A program made the translations under genes and the position numbers. A model generated the notes under the pieces. The model searched no databases and was not told the DNA's origin. It worked only from the letters and a program-made list of their open reading frames with translations. From Patescibacteria group bacterium (GTDB lineage: Bacteria; Patescibacteriota; Gracilibacteria; UM-FILTER-43-11), in NCBI GenBank assembly GCA_029260955.1, contig JAJDCF010000030.1, forward strand, positions 1-5,767: a DNA stretch of 5,767 bases. Direction: 5' to 3'. Position 1 is the stretch's first letter, and each line of letters opens with the position of its first letter. This document shows positions 1 through 5,767 of the stretch, piece after piece.

Positions 1-584
1 TAGCTGAAGATTTTATTCCTCAGAATATTCGCGATTTGCAGGGGCAGGACGAAGCTTTAAAGCTAAAGAAAAAACAGCTTGAAGAACTCTTTGTGGAGAC
101 AAGGCTATTCAATGTAATAAAGGAGTACGGCACAACACAACTTAATGGTCAGAAGGTTTACCATTACGGGCTTGCTGTAAATCTAGAGGGATTTAAGGAT
201 TATATGACAAAGGCAGCAATTATTGATGGTCGCGAGCTAACGCTACAAGAAATTGAAGAGGCAGTGAAAGTACTCTCCTATATTAAAGAGGCAGAAGTTT
301 ACATTGATTCCAAGGATTATTATGTTGTGAAGTCAATCTTCTTGTTTACTGGTGAGGCTTTGAATGCAAATTCTAACCTTGAAGTTGAAATTGTTGTTGA
401 AGGGAATGATTTTGATGAGTCTGTAGTTGTTGATGCACCTGATGGTGCCGAGGATTTCAATCCTCTTAATCTAGTAATGGGGCTTGGAGGAGTGCCAACT
501 TCATCGGTTGATGATGAAGAGCTTGAAAAATTATCAGAAATGACGGATGATGTAGTGGATGAAGAAGTGGTAGAGGAGGAATAG
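1..584 (+). CDS. Partial gene (5' end missing): probable LolA/LppX-like envelope protein with an acidic tail
   Basis: The reading frame is open from the first base (first whole codon at 3), so the gene begins upstream; the TTG at 36 is an internal leucine codon and not a start. The visible 193 residues end in TAG. They show alternating beta-strand-like stretches (NGQKVYHYGLAVNLEGFKDY, then YIDSKDYYVVKSIFLFTG, then NLEVEIVVEG) around a helical segment (LTLQEIEEAVKVLSYIKEAE). The order 'gene-encoded YHY strand, helix, D-x-x-D-Y-Y strand, long strand, VVVDAPDGAEDF' resembles the concave beta-sheet fold of LolA/LppX/LprG lipoproteins, which bind lipids or acyl chains in the cell envelope. The end is strikingly acidic: of the last 26 residues more than half are Asp or Glu. 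The missing N-terminus would decide whether it carries a lipobox. It is followed 48 bases later by a small lipoprotein gene on the same strand, consistent with an envelope role. The fold assignment is from pattern only; the exact function is unknown. Confidence 0.6.
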   Translation, partial: AEDFIPQNIRDLQGQDEALKLKKKQLEELFVETRLFNVIKEYGTTQLNGQKVYHYGLAVNLEGFKDYMTKAAIIDGRELTLQEIEEAVKVLSYIKEAEVYIDSKDYYVVKSIFLFTGEALNANSNLEVEIVVEGNDFDESVVVDAPDGAEDFNPLNLVMGLGGVPTSSVDDEELEKLSEMTDDVVDEEVVEEE

Positions 585-632
585 TTTGTTTAATTTATTA
601 ATTTATTTATTTACCTAACAAAAATTGTGTAT
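585..632. other. AT-rich spacer with short TTTA repeats
   Basis: This 48-base gap contains only six G or C bases and includes overlapping ATTTATTTATTTA units around 599-613. No hairpin, ribosome-binding site or convincing promoter can be picked out; AT-only matches to a -10 box are expected by chance here. It is either a simple intra-operon spacer or an AT-rich promoter region for the small lipoprotein gene. Confidence 0.4.
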
Positions 633-809
633 ATGAAATCAATAAAATCTCTTATGCTTGTCTTAGCTTTTAGCATGACACTTTTAGCTGGTTGCGGTTC
701 TGATAAAGATGACGCTCCGGTTGTTGAGGTTACTCCACCTCCTTCTAGAGATGCCTCTGTTCAAACAGCAGTAAAAGTTGTAGACAAAATGGAAGATACT
801 GTGGAATAG
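633..809 (+). CDS. Small lipoprotein of 58 residues, function unknown
   Basis: The N-terminus is a textbook lipoprotein signal: MKSIKSL with two or three positive charges, a hydrophobic core LMLVLAFSMTLL, and the lipobox L-A-G-C with Cys21 as the predicted lipidated residue. After cleavage only about 38 residues remain, beginning CGSDKDDAP, with a proline-rich stretch VTPPPS and a charged end KVVDKMEDTVE. There is no folded domain of recognisable size, so it may act as a small envelope peptide, spacer or partner of a larger protein. I chose the ATG at 633 over the in-frame GTG at 627 because it gives a standard lipoprotein start; neither has a Shine-Dalgarno sequence. It follows the acidic envelope gene by 48 AT-rich bases and is closed by a terminator 24 bases after its TAG stop, so the two genes may form a transcription unit. 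I do not recognise a family. Confidence 0.75.
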   Translation: MKSIKSLMLVLAFSMTLLAGCGSDKDDAPVVEVTPPPSRDASVQTAVKVVDKMEDTVE

Positions 810-832
810 TTCAAATGTTTAAGTTTGATACG

Positions 833-860
833 AAAGACCTACTTTTTTGTGGGTCTTTTT
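833..860 (+). terminator. Intrinsic (Rho-independent) terminator after the small lipoprotein gene
   Basis: The arms AAAGACCTAC (833-842) and GTGGGTCTTT (849-858) pair over ten positions with one T-G wobble, around a six-T loop (843-848). The T tract at 856-860 overlaps the base of the stem and is short, ending in GG. It lies 24 bases after the lipoprotein stop and just ahead of the next promoter, which is where a transcription-unit boundary is expected. Confidence 0.8.
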
Positions 861-865
861 GGTGG

Positions 866-893
866 TTGATAAATTAGGCTAATATGCTATAAT
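866..893 (+). promoter_or_regulatory. Sigma70-type promoter with extended -10, upstream of the coiled-coil gene
   Basis: A TTGATA box (866-871, five of six to TTGACA) is followed after 16 bases by a perfect TATAAT (888-893). A TG dinucleotide at 885-886 with one base before the hexamer makes it an extended -10. A start site near 900 would leave a leader of about 20 bases before the ATG at 922. The position directly after a terminator supports it. Confidence 0.75.
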
Positions 894-921
894 TCCGCAC
901 TAATCTTACATCTTTCAATTC

Positions 922-1986
922 ATGAAAAAATTAGCACCTCGACGCAGCCCTAGTTCTACCAGTACAAATAGGCGATTTCGCATTCTTGCAGTTTTGGGTT
1001 CTATCGTACTAGCTGCAGGGACTTTTGTATGCGGTAGTGGTGCTCAATCTGATTTAGTCACTGAACTTAGGGCAAAGCTACAGCAGAAAGACGATGACCT
1101 TACTAAGTGTGCCGATGACAAAGTGACTGATAAAGATAATATAGACGCACTTAAGAGAAAATTGGCAAATGTAGAGGCTAGTCATAAGAAATTGAATGAC
1201 TGGAAGAATTTTTTGAGGGGTTCAAAAGCTAAAGTGAAAGGTGAGACTTTTGATGAAACGCAGCTTAGAGAATGTCGTGATATTAAGGCTGAAACTGCCA
1301 AAGTAGCGGCATGGGATATGATCGACTCTTTGGGAATTACAGATGAGGCGGACCAGCAGGCACTTATTGATTCTTATAAAAAGGGTTGTTACGTAAATCA
1401 CGTTGGTGATGGAAAGATATTTATGTCTCAAAAGGATGAGCCCTATTGCGGTGAGGAGTTAGAAGTGGATGTAGAGAATAATTTTGTTGATCCTCGCATG
1501 TTTTCTGGTTCTTCGGCGGCTGAAAAGGAGGTGCTTGAACATTTTAAAAATAAGAACTACGACTCTGCAGTTGATGCCTATTCCACTGTTATAGCTGAGG
1601 CGGAGGCCTATGCATCAGGAGTTCCGGAGATAAGAGAACTTCCTTTTTACAACGAATTTAAGAAGAATTTTAAGGATGTTTACGATGATATGAAAAGTGA
1701 CAATGCTTTAGATGGAATGTGCCGCATTTTTATGCTAATTGATAAATATAAGGGGTATGAGAATAATGCTGAATTAGATGCCTTATTTAATGGTGATACA
1801 AAGGAAGATTTTATGGTTGTAATGCGTAAAATGATGATAATGATGGAAATTCTTGAAAAGCTTGTAGAGCGTGACCATCCTCAGTTTGGCGATGATATTT
1901 ATAATTCTAAAATTACTGCTGAATGTATTGATCGGGGCTTTTCGATGTCTATGCCCCCTGATTATTCTGCCGATGTGCCGGACTAG
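922..1986 (+). CDS. Membrane-anchored or secreted coiled-coil protein, unknown function (354 residues)
   Basis: I do not recognise this protein. Residues 1-20 are basic and rich in Ser/Thr (KKLAPRRSPSSTSTNRRFR). A single hydrophobic stretch follows at about 20-38 (ILAVLGSIVLAAGTFVCG) and could be a membrane anchor or a long signal peptide cut near SGA-QSD (about residue 41). Cys37 is not in a good lipobox (TFVC), so lipidation is doubtful. Residues 43-95 are highly charged and heptad-like (LVTELRAKLQQKDDDL, IDALKRKLANVEASHKKL), predicting a coiled coil. The remaining 250 residues look helical and soluble, with seven cysteines overall (37, 63, 118, 156, 176, 267, 335) and a methionine cluster VVMRKMMIMMEI near 299-310. 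The topology predicts most of the protein outside the cytoplasm, where some cysteines could form disulfides. The ATG at 922 is preferred because it sits about 20 bases after the predicted transcription start; there is no Shine-Dalgarno sequence. It has its own promoter and ends 64 bases before purL, so it is probably transcribed separately from the lipoprotein gene. Confidence 0.8.
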   Translation: MKKLAPRRSPSSTSTNRRFRILAVLGSIVLAAGTFVCGSGAQSDLVTELRAKLQQKDDDLTKCADDKVTDKDNIDALKRKLANVEASHKKLNDWKNFLRGSKAKVKGETFDETQLRECRDIKAETAKVAAWDMIDSLGITDEADQQALIDSYKKGCYVNHVGDGKIFMSQKDEPYCGEELEVDVENNFVDPRMFSGSSAAEKEVLEHFKNKNYDSAVDAYSTVIAEAEAYASGVPEIRELPFYNEFKKNFKDVYDDMKSDNALDGMCRIFMLIDKYKGYENNAELDALFNGDTKEDFMVVMRKMMIMMEILEKLVERDHPQFGDDIYNSKITAECIDRGFSMSMPPDYSADVPD

Positions 1987-1995
1987 ACTTTAAAC

Positions 1996-2024
1996 TTCAA
2001 TAGCGATTTTTTTTCCTCTATAAT
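1996..2024 (+). promoter_or_regulatory. Probable purL promoter (perfect -10, weak -35)
   Basis: A perfect TATAAT lies at 2019-2024, 26 bases before the purL ATG. With a 17-base spacer the -35 position (1996-2001) reads TTCAAT, only three of six to consensus, and there is no TG extension. Transcription would start near 2031, giving a leader of about 20 bases, the same layout as the promoter of the preceding gene. An eight-T run (2007-2014) lies within the spacer. Confidence 0.6.
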
Positions 2025-2050
2025 GTGGGCACTTTCTAACCATAAAGTAG

Positions 2051-4411
2051 ATGCCTGACGTTTTAGAGTTTTCCAAAATGAGTGACGAGGAGCTTCTTGC
2101 CAGCCTAAAAGCTAACAAGATTGGCTTGACCGTAGATGAAGCCAGGAAGATTGAAGATATTTTGGGACGACCACCCACACTGACCGAGGCGGTGGTGTGG
2201 GGTATTCAGGGCTCTGAGCATTGCAGTTACAAAAGTTCGCGGCGTTTTTTGGCAGAATTACCAACCGATGGACCCAATGTGATTTTAGGGCCAAAAGAGG
2301 ATGCGGGGATTGTTGAGATTGTGCGTGATGGCGAAGATCGTTGGGGCCTTGTCATGAGTCATGAGTCTCATAATCATCCTTCTCAGGTTGTGCCCTACGA
2401 AGGGGCGGCGACTGGTATTGGCGGAAACGTTCGTGACGTTGCCTGTATGGGCGCTAAGGTAATCGCTGTACTTGACCCGCTTCGTTTTGGTGAGCCCGAG
2501 GTTAATGAGTGTCGCATAATTGCCAATGAAGTGGTGCGGGGCCTTGCCGGCTACGGAAATCCGATTGGTGTGCCGAATTTGGGGGGTGATATAAACTTTG
2601 GTGAATCATTTAACGACAACTGCCTGGTAAACGTAGTGACGCTGGGTTTGGTCAAAGAATCCGAGGTCATTCATTCTTTTACCCCCGAAGAAGCGGCGGA
2701 TGAGGGTTACGACATTATTCTGGTTGGCAAAGCGACCGACAATAGTGGAATGGGTGGCGCGGCCTTTGCGAGTTTGGAATTAGATGAGGAAGACAAGGAG
2801 GCGAACAAGGGTGCGGTTCAAGAGCCTAATCCATTTTTGAAGCGTCATTTGTTGGCCAGTAGCTATGATTTATTCAAACGACTCAAGGAAATGGGCAAGC
2901 TGGATAAAGTTGGCTTTAAAGACATGGGAGCCGGCGGAAATGTCTGTTCTACTGTGGAACAGGTGGCCGATAGGGGATTTGGGGCCGAGATCGACATCGA
3001 AAAGATTCATACAGCCATGGAGGGCCTTCACCCAAGCGTGATTGCGGCCAGTGAAACCCAAGAGCGCTTTGCCTGGACCTGTCACCCGGAGCTGACGAAG
3101 ATGATTCTGGATCACTATAATAAAAAATGGGAACTCGGAACCGTTGCTCACAATGCCAGGGCGTCTTTGGTGGGCAAGGTGACTCATGGTGGGCAGTATG
3201 TATGTAGGTATAAAGGTGAGATTGTGATTGATGCCAAAGCCAAAGATATTACCGAGGGAATTCAATATAAGCGACCGACCAAGCCTAAAACATATGACTT
3301 ATCTGAGCCAGTAATTAACGAAAGTGAACTGGATTTGAATAAATTGTTTGTGGAGCTTATGGGAGCTAAAAATATCTGCTCCAGAAAGCCCGTTTACAAT
3401 AAATACGACAAAAACGTTCAGGGGAATTCCATAATTGAAGCTGGCGAGGCCGATGCTGGAGTGATTGCACCCTTGCTCGATATGGAGGGAGTGGGGGAGG
3501 AGGCTCAGAAGACTGGTGTTGCAATTAGTAGTGATGGTATTTCGCGTTATTCTAAAATCAGTCCATACTGGCAGGCAGCCAATGCCACGGTAGAGGCCAT
3601 GCGTAATGTGGCCTGTGTGGGCGCTGCGCCCATTGCTATTACTGATTGCCTGAATTACAACAACCCCGAAGATCCAGAGCTTCTGTGGGAGTTCGAACAG
3701 GGTGTGAAGGGGATCACGGATGCATGTCATGGTGTTCCGCTCAAAGACTACCAAGACAGTCCAACGCCAGTGATTTCGGGCAATGTAAGTCTTTATAACA
3801 GCATCGATGCCACCGCTACTATCGCTTGCGCGGGAGTGCTCAAAGATTTCAATAAAGCTATCACGCCTAATCTGAAGGCAGAGGGTAATCATTTATTCTT
3901 GCTTGGTGATCGCAAAGACGAGCTTGGTGCCAGTGAGTTTTACCATTTACTGGGTCACCTGGGTGCGAATGTTCCAAAAGCTGACTTCGAGGAAGCTCAG
4001 CGCGAGATTTACACGGTGATTGATGCCATCGACCAAGGTCTTATTGAATCTTGTCATGATATTTCTGAAGGAGGGCTCTTAACTTGTATTGCCGAAATGA
4101 CTATGCCGCATCAACGTTACGGAGGAGGTAAGTTGGGCGTTGATGTTGATCTGTCTGCGGTTGGTGAGGGACTTAGAACATTCCAAAAAGCTTTTTGCGA
4201 AACTGGCGGCTTTGTACTCGAGGTTCAGGAAAGTAACCTTGAAGACTTCCAAAGAATCTGCGATGATTATGGCCTTACCATATTTGATATCGGTAAGGTT
4301 GCAAACAAGTCAGATTTTGTGGTGAATGATGGTGGTCAGAGAGTCATTGATCTACCCCTGTCTAAATTACAAGACGTGTGGCTAAACAGTTTGGCGAAGT
4401 ATCTAAAGTAA
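2051..4411 (+). CDS. purL: Phosphoribosylformylglycinamidine synthase subunit PurL (FGAM synthase, small type)
   Basis: PurL catalyses the fourth step of purine synthesis in the cytoplasm: ATP-dependent conversion of FGAR to FGAM, with ammonia supplied by the glutaminase PurQ and complex assembly by PurS. At 786 residues it is the small PurL type; the N-terminal PurS-like and C-terminal glutaminase parts of the ~1300-residue form are absent. Visible signatures are GRPPTLTEA then GSEHCSYKSS (54-63, with His57 at the conserved catalytic His position), ESHNHPS plus GAATGIGGNVRD (105-129), GYGNPIGVPNLGGDINF (167-183), KDMGAGGN (290-297), ASETQERF (333-340), TDCLNYNNPEDPE (531-543), SGNVSLYN (576-583) and CHDISEGGLL (668-677). 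These follow the expected two tandem AIRS-type N and C domain pairs. The segment after SGNVSLYN reads IDATATIACAGVLKD where many relatives have a PTP motif. The start at 2051 gives a normal N-terminus and fits the upstream -10; an ATG at 2081 is the alternative. The gene looks more GC-rich than its neighbours. No purS or purQ is seen nearby. Confidence 0.95.
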   Translation: MPDVLEFSKMSDEELLASLKANKIGLTVDEARKIEDILGRPPTLTEAVVWGIQGSEHCSYKSSRRFLAELPTDGPNVILGPKEDAGIVEIVRDGEDRWGLVMSHESHNHPSQVVPYEGAATGIGGNVRDVACMGAKVIAVLDPLRFGEPEVNECRIIANEVVRGLAGYGNPIGVPNLGGDINFGESFNDNCLVNVVTLGLVKESEVIHSFTPEEAADEGYDIILVGKATDNSGMGGAAFASLELDEEDKEANKGAVQEPNPFLKRHLLASSYDLFKRLKEMGKLDKVGFKDMGAGGNVCSTVEQVADRGFGAEIDIEKIHTAMEGLHPSVIAASETQERFAWTCHPELTKMILDHYNKKWELGTVAHNARASLVGKVTHGGQYVCRYKGEIVIDAKAKDITEGIQYKRPTKPKTYDLSEPVINESELDLNKLFVELMGAKNICSRKPVYNKYDKNVQGNSIIEAGEADAGVIAPLLDMEGVGEEAQKTGVAISSDGISRYSKISPYWQAANATVEAMRNVACVGAAPIAITDCLNYNNPEDPELLWEFEQGVKGITDACHGVPLKDYQDSPTPVISGNVSLYNSIDATATIACAGVLKDFNKAITPNLKAEGNHLFLLGDRKDELGASEFYHLLGHLGANVPKADFEEAQREIYTVIDAIDQGLIESCHDISEGGLLTCIAEMTMPHQRYGGGKLGVDVDLSAVGEGLRTFQKAFCETGGFVLEVQESNLEDFQRICDDYGLTIFDIGKVANKSDFVVNDGGQRVIDLPLSKLQDVWLNSLAKYLK

Positions 4412-4429
4412 TTTTTAACTTCTCTTGCT

Positions 4430-5767
4430 ATGAAGAATACAATACGAGGTCTACTGGCCCTTGCACTTGTTTTGGTGCTGCCGGTTATTACCCTAGCTAT
4501 GGGTACGACCAACAATGGCTATAACGATCCAATACTTTATGATGAGTTTCAATTCGAGGCTGTTTTGAATGGTGATCAGGTTGATACGAATTGGAATGTT
4601 TATGCGCCGGATGGCTTTAATTATTACAAGGTGGTGCGTTCTACCAATGACCCTGATCCTGTATACCCCGATGACGGTTATATTCAAGTGACGTCGGATC
4701 CTGATTTTACGACTTATACCGATAAGGATGTACCTGGTGGCGTGTCTTATTATCGAGTTTGCTCTATCGTTAAGCCTGATCGTTTTTGCAGTAATGTAGT
4801 TATGATTGAGAAAGGTGAAGGTGAGCCAGTACCAGAGCAGTTTCTTGATGAGGCATTTATAGATCTTGATGGAGGTCTGACAGGTGCTGGAATAGAGCTT
4901 GATTGGGATGTCGATGGTCCGGTTCCCCATGGTTTTAAGGTGATTAGCAGTACATCTAAAGAGCTGCCAACGTATCCTGGCAATTCAGCAACTTACTTGA
5001 GTGATCCTGGTGCCAGAAATTTCGTTCATAAAGAAGTTTACCCTGGCAAGACCTACCATTTTCGTGTTTGTCAGTACAATGGTGAGGTGGCTTGTGCCAG
5101 CTACAGTAATGCGGTGCATGTAACGATTCCTTGGGATTATAAAAAGGATGAACCTGTTCCAGAAAAAGATATACCTCTTGATGAATATCATGCTTTGAAA
5201 GCTGAAATTGCCGCTTTGAAAGAAAAGGTAGCCCAGCTCGAAGTATTTGTTGACGTTCAAAAACATAAGTACGAGACAGCTATAGACTATCTTCGTGATA
5301 AGGGGATTGTGCAGGGCTATGATGATGGTTCTTATAAGCCAGATATCAGAATCAATCGTGCTGAATTTATGAAAATTGTCATGGGCGAGAAGTACGGTGA
5401 TGAGTTAAGCTCTGTGCAGGCTGATTGTTTTATTGATGTAGGTAAAGAATGGTATGCGGCTTATATTTGCCTTGGAAAAACCAAGGGTGTTGTAAGTGGT
5501 TACGGAAATAACTACTTCAAGCCTGGTGACTACATCAGTTTTGTAGAGGCAGCCAAGATTTTGGCTAACGTTTATGGCTTGGATCTAGGCGATGAAGGAC
5601 TTAACTGGTACGAGAAGTACGTTCACGCGCTTCAAAATGAAGGTTATATTCCATCAACTATTGGTGAGCTTGCCAAGCCCATTACTCGCGCAGAAATGGC
5701 TGAGTTAATTTGGAGAATAAAGGAGCAAAAGAAAAATCAGGACAAGGCTGAGCTAATCTTTGAGCCC
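4430..5767 (+). CDS. Partial gene (3' end missing): secreted protein with two FN3-like domains and three SLH repeats
   Basis: The frame is open from the ATG at 4430 to the window end, giving 446 residues with no stop. A signal peptide is clear: MKNTIRG, then LLALALVLVLPVITLA, with probable cleavage after Ala23. Two fibronectin-III-like beta domains follow at about 36-127 and 140-233; each ends in a similar motif, YYRVC...FCSNVV and YHFRVC...ACASYSNAV. A short coiled coil lies at about 252-274 (YHALKAEIAALKEKVAQLE). Three SLH repeats come next: about 278-320 (AIDYLRDKGIVQGYDDGSY, INRAEF), 332-382 (CFIDVGKEWYAAYICLG, GVVSGYGNNYFKP) and 391-432 (YVHALQNEGYIPS, ITRAEM). SLH triplets usually anchor proteins to secondary cell-wall polymers or the outer surface layer, so this is probably a surface protein; FN3 domains commonly bind or space other modules. 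The end KEQKKNQDKAELIFEP shows the protein continues. It starts 18 bases after purL without a visible terminator or Shine-Dalgarno sequence, so it may be read from the purL promoter or from an unseen one inside purL. Ligand and partner are unknown. Confidence 0.88.
   Translation, partial: MKNTIRGLLALALVLVLPVITLAMGTTNNGYNDPILYDEFQFEAVLNGDQVDTNWNVYAPDGFNYYKVVRSTNDPDPVYPDDGYIQVTSDPDFTTYTDKDVPGGVSYYRVCSIVKPDRFCSNVVMIEKGEGEPVPEQFLDEAFIDLDGGLTGAGIELDWDVDGPVPHGFKVISSTSKELPTYPGNSATYLSDPGARNFVHKEVYPGKTYHFRVCQYNGEVACASYSNAVHVTIPWDYKKDEPVPEKDIPLDEYHALKAEIAALKEKVAQLEVFVDVQKHKYETAIDYLRDKGIVQGYDDGSYKPDIRINRAEFMKIVMGEKYGDELSSVQADCFIDVGKEWYAAYICLGKTKGVVSGYGNNYFKPGDYISFVEAAKILANVYGLDLGDEGLNWYEKYVHALQNEGYIPSTIGELAKPITRAEMAELIWRIKEQKKNQDKAELIFEP

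Noticed and set aside
36..38. TTG as the start codon of the first gene
   Set aside because: The frame stays open upstream to the window edge and the residues before it fit the same protein, so the gene is truncated by the window.
586..613. Possible promoter TTGTTT - 16 - TATTTA before the small lipoprotein gene
   Set aside because: The spacer is almost entirely A and T, so weak matches are expected by chance.
1222..1431. Minus-strand reading frame inside the coiled-coil gene
   Set aside because: It lies wholly within a longer, well-supported + strand gene and has no promoter, signal or recognisable domain.
2007..2014. Eight-T run after the coiled-coil gene as a terminator
   Set aside because: No stable hairpin can be drawn directly before it, and it falls between the putative -35 and -10 of purL.
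3299..3892. Minus-strand frame of 197 codons opposite purL (also 2870-3265)
   Set aside because: Both are antisense shadows of a highly conserved enzyme gene; their translations show no protein-like motifs.
4493..5266. Several minus-strand frames opposite the SLH gene
   Set aside because: The + strand frame holds a signal peptide, FN3-like and SLH repeats across the same bases, so these are shadows.
1..5767. Recoded UGA (as glycine) as in some CPR lineages
   Set aside because: No gene crosses a TGA and glycine is encoded by GGN throughout; the four stops being TAG or TAA is too small a sample to argue otherwise.
1..5767. CRISPR array, transposon, tRNA or rRNA
   Set aside because: No regularly spaced repeats, terminal inverted repeats, transposase-like protein or cloverleaf was seen, and nearly all of the window is accounted for by genes.

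Overview
The window holds five genes, all on the + strand, closely packed and separated by spacers of 18 to 112 bases. Two run off the ends of the window. In order they are: the 3' part of a gene for a probable LolA/LppX-like envelope protein; a 58-residue lipoprotein; a membrane-anchored coiled-coil protein of unknown function; a complete purL (small-type phosphoribosylformylglycinamidine synthase); and the first 446 codons of a secreted protein with two fibronectin-III-like domains, a short coiled coil and three S-layer homology (SLH) repeats.

The organism looks like a member of the Candidate Phyla Radiation (Patescibacteria), perhaps Peregrinibacteria or a relative. This is inferred from protein style and not from a marker gene. 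The FN3-like repeats with YKVVRS, PVYPDDGY and YYRVCSIVKPDRFCSN, followed by SLH repeats carrying a CF-DV...WYA-YIC cysteine pair, match architectures I associate with that group. The acidic, lysine-rich, AT-leaning coding style and the lack of Shine-Dalgarno sequences also fit. All four visible stop codons are TAG or TAA, and no reading frame crosses a TGA, so nothing supports a recoded UGA.

Region by region: positions 1-809 carry two envelope genes that may share a transcript. A good intrinsic terminator at 833-860 closes that unit. A strong sigma70-type promoter with an extended -10 (866-893) follows and drives the coiled-coil gene (922-1986). A second perfect TATAAT box (2019-2024) sits just before purL (2051-4411). 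The SLH gene starts 18 bases after purL, with no terminator between them, so the two may be read together.

Functionally, four of the five products are predicted to be exported or membrane-attached. purL is the one cytoplasmic metabolic enzyme, and no purS, purQ or other purine gene is visible beside it. Nothing in the window resembles a mobile element, CRISPR array, tRNA or rRNA. The most interesting items are the two envelope proteins with no clear assignment, the repeated cysteine pairs in the SLH protein, and the uniform absence of ribosome-binding sites at well-defined starts.
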